Counted from the first letter of the stretch, positions 17,925-26,901 are shown. The stretch is 64,000 nt of DNA from CAYMZZ01 sp046297935 (GCA_046297935.1 JBKBHA010000003.1:372001-436000), one strand, 5' to 3'. A program made the numbers and translations. The notes: generated from the sequence alone by a model not told the origin.

Positions 17925-19652
17925 ATGGAAATGACAGCGGATATTAAAAAGTTACCCCGACATTATGTGCCCGCCAACTTCAACATCGGCGATTGGGCAT
18001 CTTTGGAACCTTTTTTTAAAGAATTGCTGGACCGCCCGATCGAAAATTCGCAGGAGCTGCAACAATGGTTGCGTGATATGAGCGAGCTGGAAGCGATAGT
18101 GAACGAAGATGCCTGCTGGAGGCAAATTCGTATGACCTGCGACACGGAAAATAAGGAACTGGAAGAGGCATTCAACTTTTTCATGCTCGAAATTCAGCCA
18201 AAGCTGCAACCCTACGCGGATAAGTTGAATCGCAAACTGGTGGAATCTCCATTTACCAAAGAGCTGGATCAACAACAGTTTTTCACTTATATCCGCAATG
18301 TTCGCAAAAACATCGATCTTTTTCGGGAAGCAAATATTCCCCTTCAGGCTGCTTTGAATGTAGACTCGCAGAAATTTGGTGCTATTGCCGGCAAGATGAC
18401 CGTGGAAGTAAACGGACAGGAGTTCACCCTGCAACAGGCTGCAAAGTTCCTGGAGGACCCCGACCGCAACGTTCGCGAATCTGTTTATCGCAAGATCGCA
18501 GAGCGACGTCTGCAGGATAAAGATGCACTGAACCAATTGTTTACTGATCTGCTTCAAAAAAGAAACCAGGTAGCCATTAACGCGGGTTTTGCCAATTATC
18601 GCGACTACCGGTTTTTGGAACTAGGCAGGTTTGACTATACAAAAGATGATTGCCGGCAATTTCATGAAGCGGTAAAACTGCATGTCATGCCGCTGGTTGA
18701 TCAGCTTTATGCCGCCAAACGCGAACGCCTGGGCCTGGATCAGTTGCGTCCCTGGGATACTGAAGCGGAGCCAGCCGGTATTGAACCACTTCGACCATTT
18801 AAAAATGGTGAAGAACTGATTGAAAAGACGATAGCCTGCTTCCGTGAGCTGAAACCATTTTTCGCAGATTGCTTACAAAAGATGAAAGAAATGGGGCATC
18901 TCGATCTGGAAAGCCGTAAAGGAAAAGCTCCTGGTGGGTACAATTGCCCTCTTGCCGAATCTGGCGCGCCATTTATTTTTATGAACGCGGCTGGTCAGCT
19001 TGATGATGTAACGACTATGGTTCACGAAGGCGGCCATGCCATTCATAGTTTTTTAACCCACCCACTCGAACTACATGGCTTTAAGGAATACCCAACAGAA
19101 ATTGCCGAAGTGGCCAGCATGAGTATGGAGCTGTTCAGCATGGATCACTGGCAGGTCTTTTTCGATAATGCCGATGAACTACGTCGTGCTAAAGAACAAC
19201 AACTGGAACGGGTTATTACAATTTTCCCCTGGATTGCAACCATCGATAAATTTCAACACTGGATTTATGAAAATCCGCAACACACACTCGAAGAAAGAAG
19301 TAAGGTATGGGTGCAGATACTGAATGAATTTACTTCAACAGAACTGGATGTTTCAGGGTTGGATGCCTATCGGGAATTCGGCTGGCAACGGCAGCTTCAC
19401 CTTTTTGAGGTACCTTTTTATTATATCGAATACGGAATTGCGCAATTGGGTGCCATCGGCTTGTGGCAGCAATTCAAACAGAATCCCGAACTGGCTGTGA
19501 GTCATTATATCAAGGCGCTTAGCCTCGGTGGCATGCGTAGTTTGCCTGAATTATTTTCGGCGGCCGGACTCAAATTCGACTTTTCGCCCCAGTATATCAG
19601 TGGGTTAATGCAGTTCGTACACAAGGAGCTGAATAGCCTGTCTGCACACTAA
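17925..19652 (+). CDS. M3-family zinc oligopeptidase
   Basis: A 575-residue cytoplasmic metallopeptidase of the M3 (oligoendopeptidase F-like) family. The active-site motif is MVHEGGHAIHSFL (HExxH with the Gly at the fourth position), and the third zinc ligand region follows at FKEYPTEIAEVASMSMELFS. The N-terminal ~200 residues form the helical lobe that limits access to the channel. Family members cleave short peptides. No signal peptide is present. A start two codons in (MTADIKKL) is equally plausible. It ends 118 bases before a strong terminator. Confidence 0.93.
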   Translation: MEMTADIKKLPRHYVPANFNIGDWASLEPFFKELLDRPIENSQELQQWLRDMSELEAIVNEDACWRQIRMTCDTENKELEEAFNFFMLEIQPKLQPYADKLNRKLVESPFTKELDQQQFFTYIRNVRKNIDLFREANIPLQAALNVDSQKFGAIAGKMTVEVNGQEFTLQQAAKFLEDPDRNVRESVYRKIAERRLQDKDALNQLFTDLLQKRNQVAINAGFANYRDYRFLELGRFDYTKDDCRQFHEAVKLHVMPLVDQLYAAKRERLGLDQLRPWDTEAEPAGIEPLRPFKNGEELIEKTIACFRELKPFFADCLQKMKEMGHLDLESRKGKAPGGYNCPLAESGAPFIFMNAAGQLDDVTTMVHEGGHAIHSFLTHPLELHGFKEYPTEIAEVASMSMELFSMDHWQVFFDNADELRRAKEQQLERVITIFPWIATIDKFQHWIYENPQHTLEERSKVWVQILNEFTSTELDVSGLDAYREFGWQRQLHLFEVPFYYIEYGIAQLGAIGLWQQFKQNPELAVSHYIKALSLGGMRSLPELFSAAGLKFDFSPQYISGLMQFVHKELNSLSAH

Positions 19653-19769
19653 AAAATACCCTTAAAGTGGTACAACATAAATTCGGAAATTTCAAATATG
19701 GATATTACTTTTGATTTCCGATTTGAAAAGAACGAATTTAAAATAGCTACTAATCAGAGCCTTAACCTA

Positions 19770-19795
19770 AGTCCCCGTATGTCTATACGGGGGCT
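19770..19795 (+). terminator. intrinsic terminator between M3 peptidase and Fur
   Basis: AGTCCCCGTAT (19770-19780) pairs with ATACGGGGGCT (19785-19795), one G-T wobble, 4-base loop, then TTTTTTTATT on the plus strand. It ends the peptidase transcript. Confidence 0.85.
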
Positions 19796-19827
19796 TTTTT
19801 TATTCAACAGCTTAAGCCGGAAACAGG

Positions 19828-20265
19828 CTAGTTCTTCAATCGCTGACAGTCTTTGCAAATTCCCTTTACCAGTACATCAATTTGCTGTGTTACATACCCA
19901 CGCGGCAATTTAACTTCCGGTGTCACTACGTCGTCGAGACAATAAGTAACTCCGCAACTACCGCATTCGAAATGGATATGATGATCGTGATGATGCCCTG
20001 CTTCACAATTGTCTTTGCAAAGCGCATATAAAATGGCATTGTCGGCGGTAGGTATAGTATGAATAATTCCTTTTTCAACAAAGGCCTGCAGTGTACGATA
20101 CACAGTTACCCGATCAAATCTCTCACCCGCCTTTTTTTCTATATCTCCATGCGCCAGTGCTCCTTCCTGTTCAAGAAAGAGCTGTAATATTTTCTCCCGA
20201 CTGCTGGTTACGCTCAATTGATTCCGGCGCAACAAATCTCGTATGTCCGGTTTAGTTTTCATCAC
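19828..20265 (-). CDS. Fur-family metalloregulator
   Basis: 145 residues. An N-terminal winged helix (about 1-85, with FDRVTVYRTLQAFVEKGI as recognition region) is followed by the Fur dimerisation and metal domain: GHHHDHHIHFECGSCGVTYC and the C-terminal CKDC supply the structural zinc Cys4 site and regulatory His ligands. Whether it senses zinc (Zur), iron or peroxide cannot be decided; the link with a MerC protein favours zinc. Its start overlaps the 3' end of the SCO gene by 14 bases, so the two are co-transcribed. Confidence 0.93.
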   Translation of the reverse strand: MMKTKPDIRDLLRRNQLSVTSSREKILQLFLEQEGALAHGDIEKKAGERFDRVTVYRTLQAFVEKGIIHTIPTADNAILYALCKDNCEAGHHHDHHIHFECGSCGVTYCLDDVVTPEVKLPRGYVTQQIDVLVKGICKDCQRLKN

Positions 20266-20860
20266 TCAGGTTTTTTAGCATCGACTCAATTTTCTCAATC
20301 ATCGAGTTTATTTCCGAAGGCTTTAGTCCGTCGTAAATACTCTTCACTTCACCCTTCTCGTTTACCAGGGCCCAAAACTGTGTATGCAAAAAATCGTCGT
20401 CGATATTTCTTAAATTATTTTTTGGATCGTCGATCGTGTAGCTCACTCTGGCCATCGTGTACAGACTGTCTTTCCTTCCTGTCAAAAACACCCATCGCTT
20501 TGTATCCACGCCCATGCTATCCGCGTAGTACTTCAGCTGCTGCACCGAATCACGGTCCGGGTCACAGGTATGTGAAAGTATCTGAAATCGCTCTTCTTTC
20601 TTAAATCGATCGTACACTTTCCTCATGTTGTTGTTCATGGTGGGGCAAATTCCAGGACAGGTAGTAAAAAAGTACTCTGCCACATATATCTTGCCTTCCA
20701 TGTCCTTATCAGTCACCCGCTGGCCGTCCTGATTGACGAACGAAAATGGCTGAACCACTGAAATCGTGTCTTTTTTTACGATCCACCTCTTCACCACCAG
20801 AAAAAATACCAGGATCAGCACCACAAAAAACACCGTATTAATCAACGCCTTCTTTGACAT
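20252..20860 (-). CDS. SCO1/SenC-family copper chaperone-like protein
   Basis: 202 residues, anchored by an N-terminal membrane helix (about 7-25). The thioredoxin fold carries the SCO copper motif FFTTCPGICPTMNNN (CxxxC) and the partner His in DDFLHTQFWALVNE, so all three copper ligands are present. Such proteins help metallate the CuA site of cytochrome oxidase or act in redox control. It is the first gene of a two-gene operon with the Fur regulator, transcribed divergently from merC-like. Confidence 0.93.
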   Translation of the reverse strand: MSKKALINTVFFVVLILVFFLVVKRWIVKKDTISVVQPFSFVNQDGQRVTDKDMEGKIYVAEYFFTTCPGICPTMNNNMRKVYDRFKKEERFQILSHTCDPDRDSVQQLKYYADSMGVDTKRWVFLTGRKDSLYTMARVSYTIDDPKNNLRNIDDDFLHTQFWALVNEKGEVKSIYDGLKPSEINSMIEKIESMLKNLSDEN

Positions 20861-20877
20861 AGTTCACATTTAAAACG

Positions 20878-20885
20878 CAAAGTTA
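20878..20885 (-). promoter_or_regulatory. -7 promoter element of the SCO/fur operon
   Basis: On the minus strand TAACTTTG matches the Bacteroidetes consensus TAnnTTTG and lies 17 bases before the SCO ATG. The -33 TTTG is not well preserved. Confidence 0.5.
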
Positions 20886-20944
20886 CCAAAGCTTGTTTTG
20901 AAAAGAGGTGACTTATCACAATCACATAGAAAGCCCAGAAAGAT

Positions 20945-20975
20945 TTTGCAACATTGTTGCTTTTTGCTAATTTTG
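20945..20975 (+). promoter_or_regulatory. Bacteroidetes-type promoter of the MerC gene with embedded palindrome
   Basis: TTTG (20945-20948), a 19-base spacer and TAATTTTG (20968-20975) match the primary-sigma consensus exactly. The spacer holds the perfect palindrome GCAAC-ATT-GTTGC (20948-20960), a plausible operator for the neighbouring Fur-family regulator. Transcription would start about 2 bases before the ATG, giving a nearly leaderless mRNA. Confidence 0.7.
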
Positions 20976-20983
20976 TTCCCCCT

Positions 20984-21376
20984 ATGCGGATACGAATTAA
21001 CTGGGATGCTTTAGGAATTACTGCTTCGGTAGCCTGTGCCATACACTGTGCTATTTTGCCACTTTTTACCTCCTTTTTGCCGCTTTTCGGTATAAATATC
21101 ATCGAAAACCTGTATTTCGAAGCAGCCATGGTGGGTTTGGCCGTATTGATCGGTTCGTATAGTTTTTACCATGGCTATCGACGGCACCACCACAGTCTGC
21201 TGCCCTTTGCCCTATTTATGGCTGGTATCCTCCTGCTGATTGCGCGGCTGTTTCTGGTTCATTTACATACCTGGATACTGGTGCCCGCAGTTGTGTTGAT
21301 TGTGTGGGCTCATTTCCTGAATTACCGCCTTTGCAGGGTGCACGATCATGCCCACCACGACGATTGCCGGCACTAG
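20984..21376 (+). CDS. MerC-domain membrane protein
   Basis: 130 residues from MRIRINWDALGI; an ATG ten codons upstream lies inside the promoter and is rejected. Four membrane helices are predicted. The first carries ACAIHCAILP, the paired-Cys motif of MerC transporters, and the C-terminus is a metal-ligand-rich tail (HDHAHHDDCRH). MerC proper imports Hg(II); short homologues in Bacteroidetes stand next to Fur-type regulators and are suspected of zinc or other metal transport. Here it is divergent from SCO/fur and shares their control region. Confidence 0.88.
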   Translation: MRIRINWDALGITASVACAIHCAILPLFTSFLPLFGINIIENLYFEAAMVGLAVLIGSYSFYHGYRRHHHSLLPFALFMAGILLLIARLFLVHLHTWILVPAVVLIVWAHFLNYRLCRVHDHAHHDDCRH

Positions 21377-21409
21377 CAGTCCCATCAAATAGTTTTGCTA
21401 AATTGAGGA

Positions 21410-21841
21410 ATGCGAAAACTTAGCCTCCTCCTGCTCATTTCACTTTTTTGCATGGCACAACAGGCCAGCGCTCAGTCTGTCGATGAAATGAAGATCCGCC
21501 AGATACTGGACCGCCAGACACGTGCCTGGAATGCAGGCGACCTCGACTTGTTCATGGCCGGCTACTGGAAAAATGATTCCCTGATGTTTATCGGCAAATC
21601 GGGCGTAACGTATGGTTGGCAGGAAACCCTGGATAATTACAAACGCGGCTATCCCGACCGCGCTGCGATGGGCGAGCTCAGTTTTCAATTACTTGAACTT
21701 CGGCCCATATCGCCCGATTGTTTTTTTGTGGTGGGGAAATGGCATTTAAAACGTAGCATCGGTGATCTCGAAGGGCATTACACCCTGCTTTGGAAAAAAA
21801 TCAAAGGAGAGTGGCTGATAGTAGCCGATCATAGTTCGTGA
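21410..21841 (+). CDS. secreted DUF4440/SnoaL-like (NTF2-fold) protein
   Basis: 143 residues with a signal peptide ending ASAQ. The rest is one NTF2-like domain: a first helix MKIRQILDRQTRAWNAGDLD followed by MAGYWKNDSLMFIG, and the last strands LLWKKIKGEWLIVADHSS, the classical DUF4440 ending. These domains bind small molecules or serve as enzymes or protein partners; no catalytic residues can be assigned. It begins 33 bases after the MerC gene on the same strand and may share its mRNA. Confidence 0.85.
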   Translation: MRKLSLLLLISLFCMAQQASAQSVDEMKIRQILDRQTRAWNAGDLDLFMAGYWKNDSLMFIGKSGVTYGWQETLDNYKRGYPDRAAMGELSFQLLELRPISPDCFFVVGKWHLKRSIGDLEGHYTLLWKKIKGEWLIVADHSS

Positions 21842-21861
21842 GAGAGTGGGTTTAGTGAATA

Positions 21862-22010
21862 TAAGTGACAACACGCTCAGATGTTTCTCTACCCGCTTTG
21901 TGGAGTGGGTTTTGTGTGAGATGTTTGTCACCATACCTCGTAGCAAGGTTCACACCCCGTCTTCGACGGTGTGCCGCAAGGCGTTTCCGTTGCCCGGCAA
22001 ATTCAACTGC
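21862..22010. other. hairpin-rich intergenic stretch
   Basis: The 244-base gap holds no credible gene but several inverted repeats: GTGACAA (from about 21867) with TTGTCAC about 60 bases later, enclosing ACCC...GGGT, and then CACACC/GGTGTG enclosing CGTC-TTC-GACG. It could be a structured RNA or a degenerate dispersed repeat. No promoter or terminator could be assigned. Confidence 0.35.
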
Positions 22011-22085
22011 TTCCTGTGCAAATATCCTTTTGAACAGTCCAGGTTGTTCCCATACCTACATTAAACCTGCACGTCGACCTGAAAG

Positions 22086-22577
22086 TCACTTATTACCTTT
22101 CTGATTGTCATCCAAAATAACGGCCACCAAATCAACCTCAACTTTGGCCTCCGCTTCATACAATCTACTAATCTGCACCCAGGTGGCAGCCGGAAAATCA
22201 CCTTTATAAAATTCACGCCTCGCCTCGTTGTGCTTTTTCATTTCCTCAATATCCGTAGTATAAAGAGTCTCTTTTACCACGTTGTGTGAAGTGGCACCAT
22301 ACGCATTCAAACTTTTTTCCAGCGCCTGATACAACCTCGAAATGGCTTCGTAGCTTATATCGTTCGTGGGCACACCTGATATATAAATGGTGTTGCCCAC
22401 CTTAACAACCTGCGCATAACCAGCAGTTTCATCTTGCTTCGCCTGCTGGTCCCAATGCCATTTTTCCTTTACAATTTTTGGTTTAGGGCTTGATTCCGGC
22501 TTGCTGTCGGCTTCCGACTTACAACCAGTTATCATTAAGATGATGGCCGCGGTTGTGGGCAAAATAGCGTGTCGCAT
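22086..22577 (-). CDS. exported RidA/YjgF-like lipoprotein
   Basis: 163 residues. The N-terminus ends in a lipobox (LMITGC), so this is a predicted lipoprotein, unlike ordinary cytosolic RidA. The Rid domain follows (VKVGNTIYISGVPTND, LEKSLNAYGATSHNVVKETL, VEVDLVAVILD). In active imine deaminases a Pro-Ala-Arg segment supplies the substrate-binding Arg; here the aligned segment is FPAATWVQ, so that Arg is missing and the usual activity is unlikely. The gene stands alone; its role is unknown. Confidence 0.85.
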   Translation of the reverse strand: MRHAILPTTAAIILMITGCKSEADSKPESSPKPKIVKEKWHWDQQAKQDETAGYAQVVKVGNTIYISGVPTNDISYEAISRLYQALEKSLNAYGATSHNVVKETLYTTDIEEMKKHNEARREFYKGDFPAATWVQISRLYEAEAKVEVDLVAVILDDNQKGNK

Positions 22578-22677
22578 GATGCGTAAATTGGTTCGTAATC
22601 TTTTATGTGGGGATATCCCGGGTAAGTTCGCCTCACTGGGATAATGCGTTCTTTTACTCCTTACTCAAATGAAATGC

Positions 22678-23268
22678 CTACGTACTGCAATCGGAGCTTA
22701 CTGAATCTACTATTGACAACACCCAGCGTTCACCCAACCAGGTTAAATAAAACACCAGCTCCAGTCCTTTGCTGTCGTATAAAACAATTCTCCTGCTTTT
22801 ATTTTCGAGCGTGGTAAAATATTCTATTGTTGTTTTCGGAATATCGTTTTGAACGTACTTATTCCGATCATTGCAAATCTTTGAAAGAAGATGATCGGTT
22901 ACTGTTGTATCAGCAAACAATCCGGTTTTACTCCATTTGTCCTGTTCACAGTTCCAACTGGGAAGCGTTTCATAACGAAGTGGCAAAAACTGGATGTTTT
23001 TGGATTGCCTGAAAACTACCTCCGGATAGCTTGTTGCCGAAAAGCTTATAGTTTTGTAATGTTTAAAATCGTTGTATACTCCGATCCGATCAAGTTGGTA
23101 AACTCCAACTTCCGTATCAATATACTCAGATAGTGCGGCGCTATCCTGCGTTGCAAAGGCGTTAACAACCTGCTCCGTAGTTTCAATAAATTTTAATTCC
23201 TTGCTTGTCTGGGCTAAACAAAGACTACTCAGGAGTTGAAGAAAAGTGACTGTTGCCAGTAATCGCAT
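22678..23268 (-). CDS. secreted protein of unknown function
   Basis: 196 residues with a signal peptide ending CLAQ. The N-terminal part, KFIETTEQVVNAFATQDSAA followed by LSEYIDTEVGVYQLD, hints at an NTF2-like arrangement and the C-terminus LVFYLTWLGERWVLSIVD supports that (a strand pattern like DUF4440), but the similarity is weak. Three Cys are present. No operon partners are evident; the neighbouring RidA-like gene lies 100 bases downstream. Confidence 0.65.
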   Translation of the reverse strand: MRLLATVTFLQLLSSLCLAQTSKELKFIETTEQVVNAFATQDSAALSEYIDTEVGVYQLDRIGVYNDFKHYKTISFSATSYPEVVFRQSKNIQFLPLRYETLPSWNCEQDKWSKTGLFADTTVTDHLLSKICNDRNKYVQNDIPKTTIEYFTTLENKSRRIVLYDSKGLELVFYLTWLGERWVLSIVDSVSSDCST

Positions 23269-23393
23269 GTTTGATCCGTTCAGGTTTTCAGATTAAGCTT
23301 CCAACCACACAGGTCGGTCAACAACAATTTACGGAATAATTGAACAAGCTCGGTCAGCTCGCAATTCATGTCGGGAAAAAGAAATTCACGTGG

Positions 23394-23624
23394 CTAGGGG
23401 TTTCGCCAAAGTCGGATCAGGTAGCGGATCAACAATGCCAGACTGGCCACAAACAGTACCCAATACACAAAAGTGAATATCAACAAATGATCGCCGGGAT
23501 AGGCCAGCTTGAAGTAAAGTCCGGCGGTAATGGCGGCCAGCAGCCAGATCAATCCCATGGAAATGGTGTTGATGATTCGTACAAAATGGCGCTTCACTTC
23601 AGGGTCCCAACTTGGCTGCTCCAT
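23394..23624 (-). CDS. small two-helix membrane protein
   Basis: 76 residues. A soluble start MEQPSWDPEVKRHFVRI is followed by two membrane helices (about 21-40 and 47-68) and a basic C-terminus RYLIRLWRNP. The charge pattern indicates both termini in the cytoplasm. No family name comes to mind, though proteins of this size and pattern are common in Chitinophagaceae. It follows the GH25 gene by 56 bases on the same strand. Confidence 0.65.
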   Translation of the reverse strand: MEQPSWDPEVKRHFVRIINTISMGLIWLLAAITAGLYFKLAYPGDHLLIFTFVYWVLFVASLALLIRYLIRLWRNP

Positions 23625-23680
23625 ACGCGGGTTTTATTAATATAAATAACGAGAGCCTGCTGCATTTGTTCTGCCCTGAT

Positions 23681-24448
23681 TCAGGGTATCAGTAGTTCTT
23701 TGAAATCGGCAGAGTCTCCTCTGAACACATTGAAGTCGACCGGCTGAGTGATGCCGCTTACCCGTCCCCGGTCACTATGCTGCCAAAAATGCCAGTCGCG
23801 CTTTATACGGGGCTGCCGCTGTTCATAGTAGTGAGCCACCCATAAAGGATAGTCATCAAATTCCTCTCCCAGATTCTGCTTGTAAAAGTCCACATTAGTA
23901 TAAATGATCGGCTTCACTTTGTAGTGATTTTCCACAATGTCCAACCATTCTTTCACCTCGCGACGCAACTGTGCCTTCGATACTCCGTTGCGCTGTTCCA
24001 CATCGAGCACTGGCGGCAAATCGCCCGATTCAAGATCCACCCTTTTAATAAAATTCTCGGCCTGCAGCCGACCATCTTTTGAACCAATAAAAAAATGATA
24101 AGCGCCCCTAACCATATTATTGTTCCGGGTCCGCCGCCAGTTACGGGCAAACTGGGGATCGGTATTGCCTACGCCTTCCGTTGCCTTGATAAAGGCAAAG
24201 CCAATCTTGATTTCAGCGATCTCCATTTCGCGCACCTGTTCCCATGCAATCAGGCTCTGGTAGCGTGATACATCAATGCCATGTATTTCATAGTCGTCGG
24301 GCAAGGGTATGCCAAATTCAGCATACCGTGTGAAACGCGCTTCACGATACAGCCACCACTGATAGGCCCAGTATGCCAGGGCAACCATGAGCAGTACAAA
24401 GAGGACCCAGGGCCATACTAAACGCTTTTTTCTCTTTCTTGCTGTCAT
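23681..24448 (-). CDS. GH25 lysozyme-like muramidase
   Basis: 255 residues with an N-terminal membrane anchor (about 11-30) facing the periplasm. The GH25 barrel is clear: GIDVSRYQSLIAWEQV (first catalytic Asp), FAFIKATEGVGNTDPQF, RGAYHFF and PPVLDVEQ (the Asp-x-Glu pair). GH25 enzymes cleave the N-acetylmuramyl beta-1,4 bond of peptidoglycan. The gene begins 6 bases after the helicase stop codon and is very likely co-transcribed with it, although no functional link is obvious. Confidence 0.93.
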   Translation of the reverse strand: MTARKRKKRLVWPWVLFVLLMVALAYWAYQWWLYREARFTRYAEFGIPLPDDYEIHGIDVSRYQSLIAWEQVREMEIAEIKIGFAFIKATEGVGNTDPQFARNWRRTRNNNMVRGAYHFFIGSKDGRLQAENFIKRVDLESGDLPPVLDVEQRNGVSKAQLRREVKEWLDIVENHYKVKPIIYTNVDFYKQNLGEEFDDYPLWVAHYYEQRQPRIKRDWHFWQHSDRGRVSGITQPVDFNVFRGDSADFKELLIP

Positions 24449-24454
24449 TAATAT

Positions 24455-26797
24455 TTATTCCACAATTCTCAACTTGGCGTAGTTGAGCATAATTTTCTTT
24501 TCGCCGTTGTGCTCAAATTTGACGGTGGCAATAGGATTATGGCTGGCACCTTCCATTTTGGTAACTTCTCCAAAGCCAAACTTCTGATGTTCTACCCGGT
24601 TACCTACTTTTAGCTGGCTGGTGTCGCTGGCAACAAAGTCGGCAGAAGGCTTATGTTCCACCGTCCTCGCTGGCAGACCTGCCGGTTTCAAATAGGGAGG
24701 GGGTGCGTCTTTTTTTCGGGTGGGAGCTGCACCAAATCTGTTTTCTGAAGCTCCGGCACCCCAACCACCGTTCATTCGTTCAAATGCCGATCCCCCCAAG
24801 CCGCCCTGATTGCGCACACCGCCACCTGCAAAACTGCGGTCGATATGGGTTTCCGGCAGCTCTTCCACGAAGCGGCTGGGCTCGTTCTGCACTAGCGAAC
24901 CGAACTTATATCGCGTATTGGCGTACGAGATCCAAAGACGTTCTTTTGCTCTTGTTATAACCACATAGAACAAACGCCTTTCTTCTTCCAGTTCTTCGCG
25001 GGTGTTGATGGCCATGGCATTGGGAAAAAGCATTTCTTCAAGGCCTGCAGCAAACACACAGCTAAATTCAAGCCCCTTGGCCGCGTGTATGGTCATCAGT
25101 TTCACTGTATCAGCATCCGTATCTTTCTGATCTGCATCGGTCAAAAGGGTGATCTGTTGCAAATAAGCACCCAATCCTTTATCAGTCACTTCTCCGTCTT
25201 CCGTATCAGGGCTTTCGGTCCACTCCTTAATAGAGTTCAACAGCTCCTGTATGTTTTCGTATCGCTGAATGCCCTCGGTACTCTTGTCGTTAAACAGCTC
25301 TTTCACGATATTGGTCTGTTTGCCCACATGAAAAGCTACTTCGTATGCATTGTGCTTTTGAAGCATATTGCTAAAACTTTTCATCATGGTTACAAACTCG
25401 TCTATAGCTTCGAGCGTGCCGGATCGAAAACCCACTTTAGAGGCATTTTCCAGCACCTCCCACATCGAAATATTGTTGGTATTGGCAACCAGTAATGCTT
25501 TGTCAACGGTGGTTTTTCCAATACCTCTTGCTGGATAGTTGATGATTCGCTTCAGCGCTTCTTCATCTTTCGGATTGACCAGCAGGCGTAAATAGGCAAC
25601 CATGTCCTTTACTTCCTTTCGTTGGTAGAAGCTGATGCCGCCGTAAATAGTATAAGGGATATTCATGCGCCGCAGGCTTTCTTCAAAAGCACGGCTTTGT
25701 GCATTGGTTCGGTAAAGTATAGCAAAGTCTTTGTTGCTATAGTGATTGCGCAATTTTTGCTCCTGTATTGTGTCGGCTACAAACTTTCCTTCGTCGTTAT
25801 CTGTCATGGTACGAACCAGCCGTATGCGTTCGCCTTCCTGGTTTTCAGTAAATAGTACTTTTTCAATCTGGCCTTTGTTGCGACTGATCACTTCATTCGC
25901 TACATGTATGATGCTTTGCGTACTTCGGTAATTCTGCTCCAGCTTAACCACCTTCACATCGTCGTAATCGTTTTGAAACTGAAGGATATTCTGGATGGTG
26001 GCGCCGCGGAAGGAGTAGATGCTCTGTGCGTCATCGCCTACCACACACACATTCTCGTGCATGGCACCCAGCAGCTTGATGATCTCGTACTGAGCCGGGT
26101 TGGTATCCTGGTACTCGTCGATCAGAATATACCTGAACTTATGCTGGTACTTACTCAAGGCTTCGGGCACATTCTTTAGCAATTCATAAAACTTCAATAG
26201 CAGGTCGTCGAAGTCCATGGCACCGTTTTTAAAGCAGCGCTTGGCATACGCATCATAAATTTTTGCGATCGCCGGGCGATTAGCCCGCATATCTTCCTGT
26301 TGAATATGATAGTCGTTGGCATATTCAGCCGGACCAACGAGTGCGTTCTTGGCAGCTGAAATCCGATTGTAAACCGTATTAGGCTTGTAATGCTTGTCGT
26401 CGAGATTCATTTCCTGAACCACGGCTTTTACAACGCTTTTGGCATCATCGGTATCGTAGATGGTAAAATTGTTGGGATATCCGATTTTATGGGCTTCGGA
26501 GCGAAGTATCCGCGCAAACACACTGTGAAAAGTGCCGATATACAGATTCCGCGCTTCGTTGTTGCCCAATATTTTTTCAACGCGCTCTTTCATTTCCCGC
26601 GCCGCCTTATTGGTAAACGTAAGAGCCAGAATATTGAATGCATCCACACCTGAAGCCATCAGATGGGCAATTCGGGTAGTCAGCACTTTTGTTTTTCCAC
26701 TTCCCGCACCGGCAATGATCATAAGCGGACCGTTAATATGTTCCACTGCCTCGCGTTGCCGTTCATTTAATCCGTTCAGATAATTCGCCATATACAC
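24455..26797 (-). CDS. pcrA: PcrA/UvrD-type superfamily 1 DNA helicase
   Basis: 780 residues (776 if the third codon's ATG, MANYLNGL, is used). All SF1A motifs are present: Walker A IIAGAGSGKT, DEYQDTNPAQYE, VGDDAQSIYSFRGAT, TIHAAKGLEF and VVITRAKERL. A Gly-rich, poorly conserved linker (about residues 650-705) precedes the C-terminal PcrA/UvrD tail LKVGNRVEHQKFGFGEVTK, the Tudor-like module that binds RNA polymerase in the family. A -7-like TACCTTGC lies on the minus strand at 26817-26824. It acts in repair and removal of roadblocks. Confidence 0.96.
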   Translation of the reverse strand: MYMANYLNGLNERQREAVEHINGPLMIIAGAGSGKTKVLTTRIAHLMASGVDAFNILALTFTNKAAREMKERVEKILGNNEARNLYIGTFHSVFARILRSEAHKIGYPNNFTIYDTDDAKSVVKAVVQEMNLDDKHYKPNTVYNRISAAKNALVGPAEYANDYHIQQEDMRANRPAIAKIYDAYAKRCFKNGAMDFDDLLLKFYELLKNVPEALSKYQHKFRYILIDEYQDTNPAQYEIIKLLGAMHENVCVVGDDAQSIYSFRGATIQNILQFQNDYDDVKVVKLEQNYRSTQSIIHVANEVISRNKGQIEKVLFTENQEGERIRLVRTMTDNDEGKFVADTIQEQKLRNHYSNKDFAILYRTNAQSRAFEESLRRMNIPYTIYGGISFYQRKEVKDMVAYLRLLVNPKDEEALKRIINYPARGIGKTTVDKALLVANTNNISMWEVLENASKVGFRSGTLEAIDEFVTMMKSFSNMLQKHNAYEVAFHVGKQTNIVKELFNDKSTEGIQRYENIQELLNSIKEWTESPDTEDGEVTDKGLGAYLQQITLLTDADQKDTDADTVKLMTIHAAKGLEFSCVFAAGLEEMLFPNAMAINTREELEEERRLFYVVITRAKERLWISYANTRYKFGSLVQNEPSRFVEELPETHIDRSFAGGGVRNQGGLGGSAFERMNGGWGAGASENRFGAAPTRKKDAPPPYLKPAGLPARTVEHKPSADFVASDTSQLKVGNRVEHQKFGFGEVTKMEGASHNPIATVKFEHNGEKKIMLNYAKLRIVE

Positions 26798-26901
26798 AAC
26801 TTGTCAGAATGAAGATGCAAGGTACTACATTGGCGTTTTTTAAAAATGATAAAAAGAGAGCCGACCCTGTAGGTTGGAAATCAAACAACCGCTGCGGTTC
26901 C

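Noticed and set aside
19698..19913. 71-residue plus-strand frame
   Set aside because: It runs through a strong terminator and into the convergent fur gene, and has no family resemblance.
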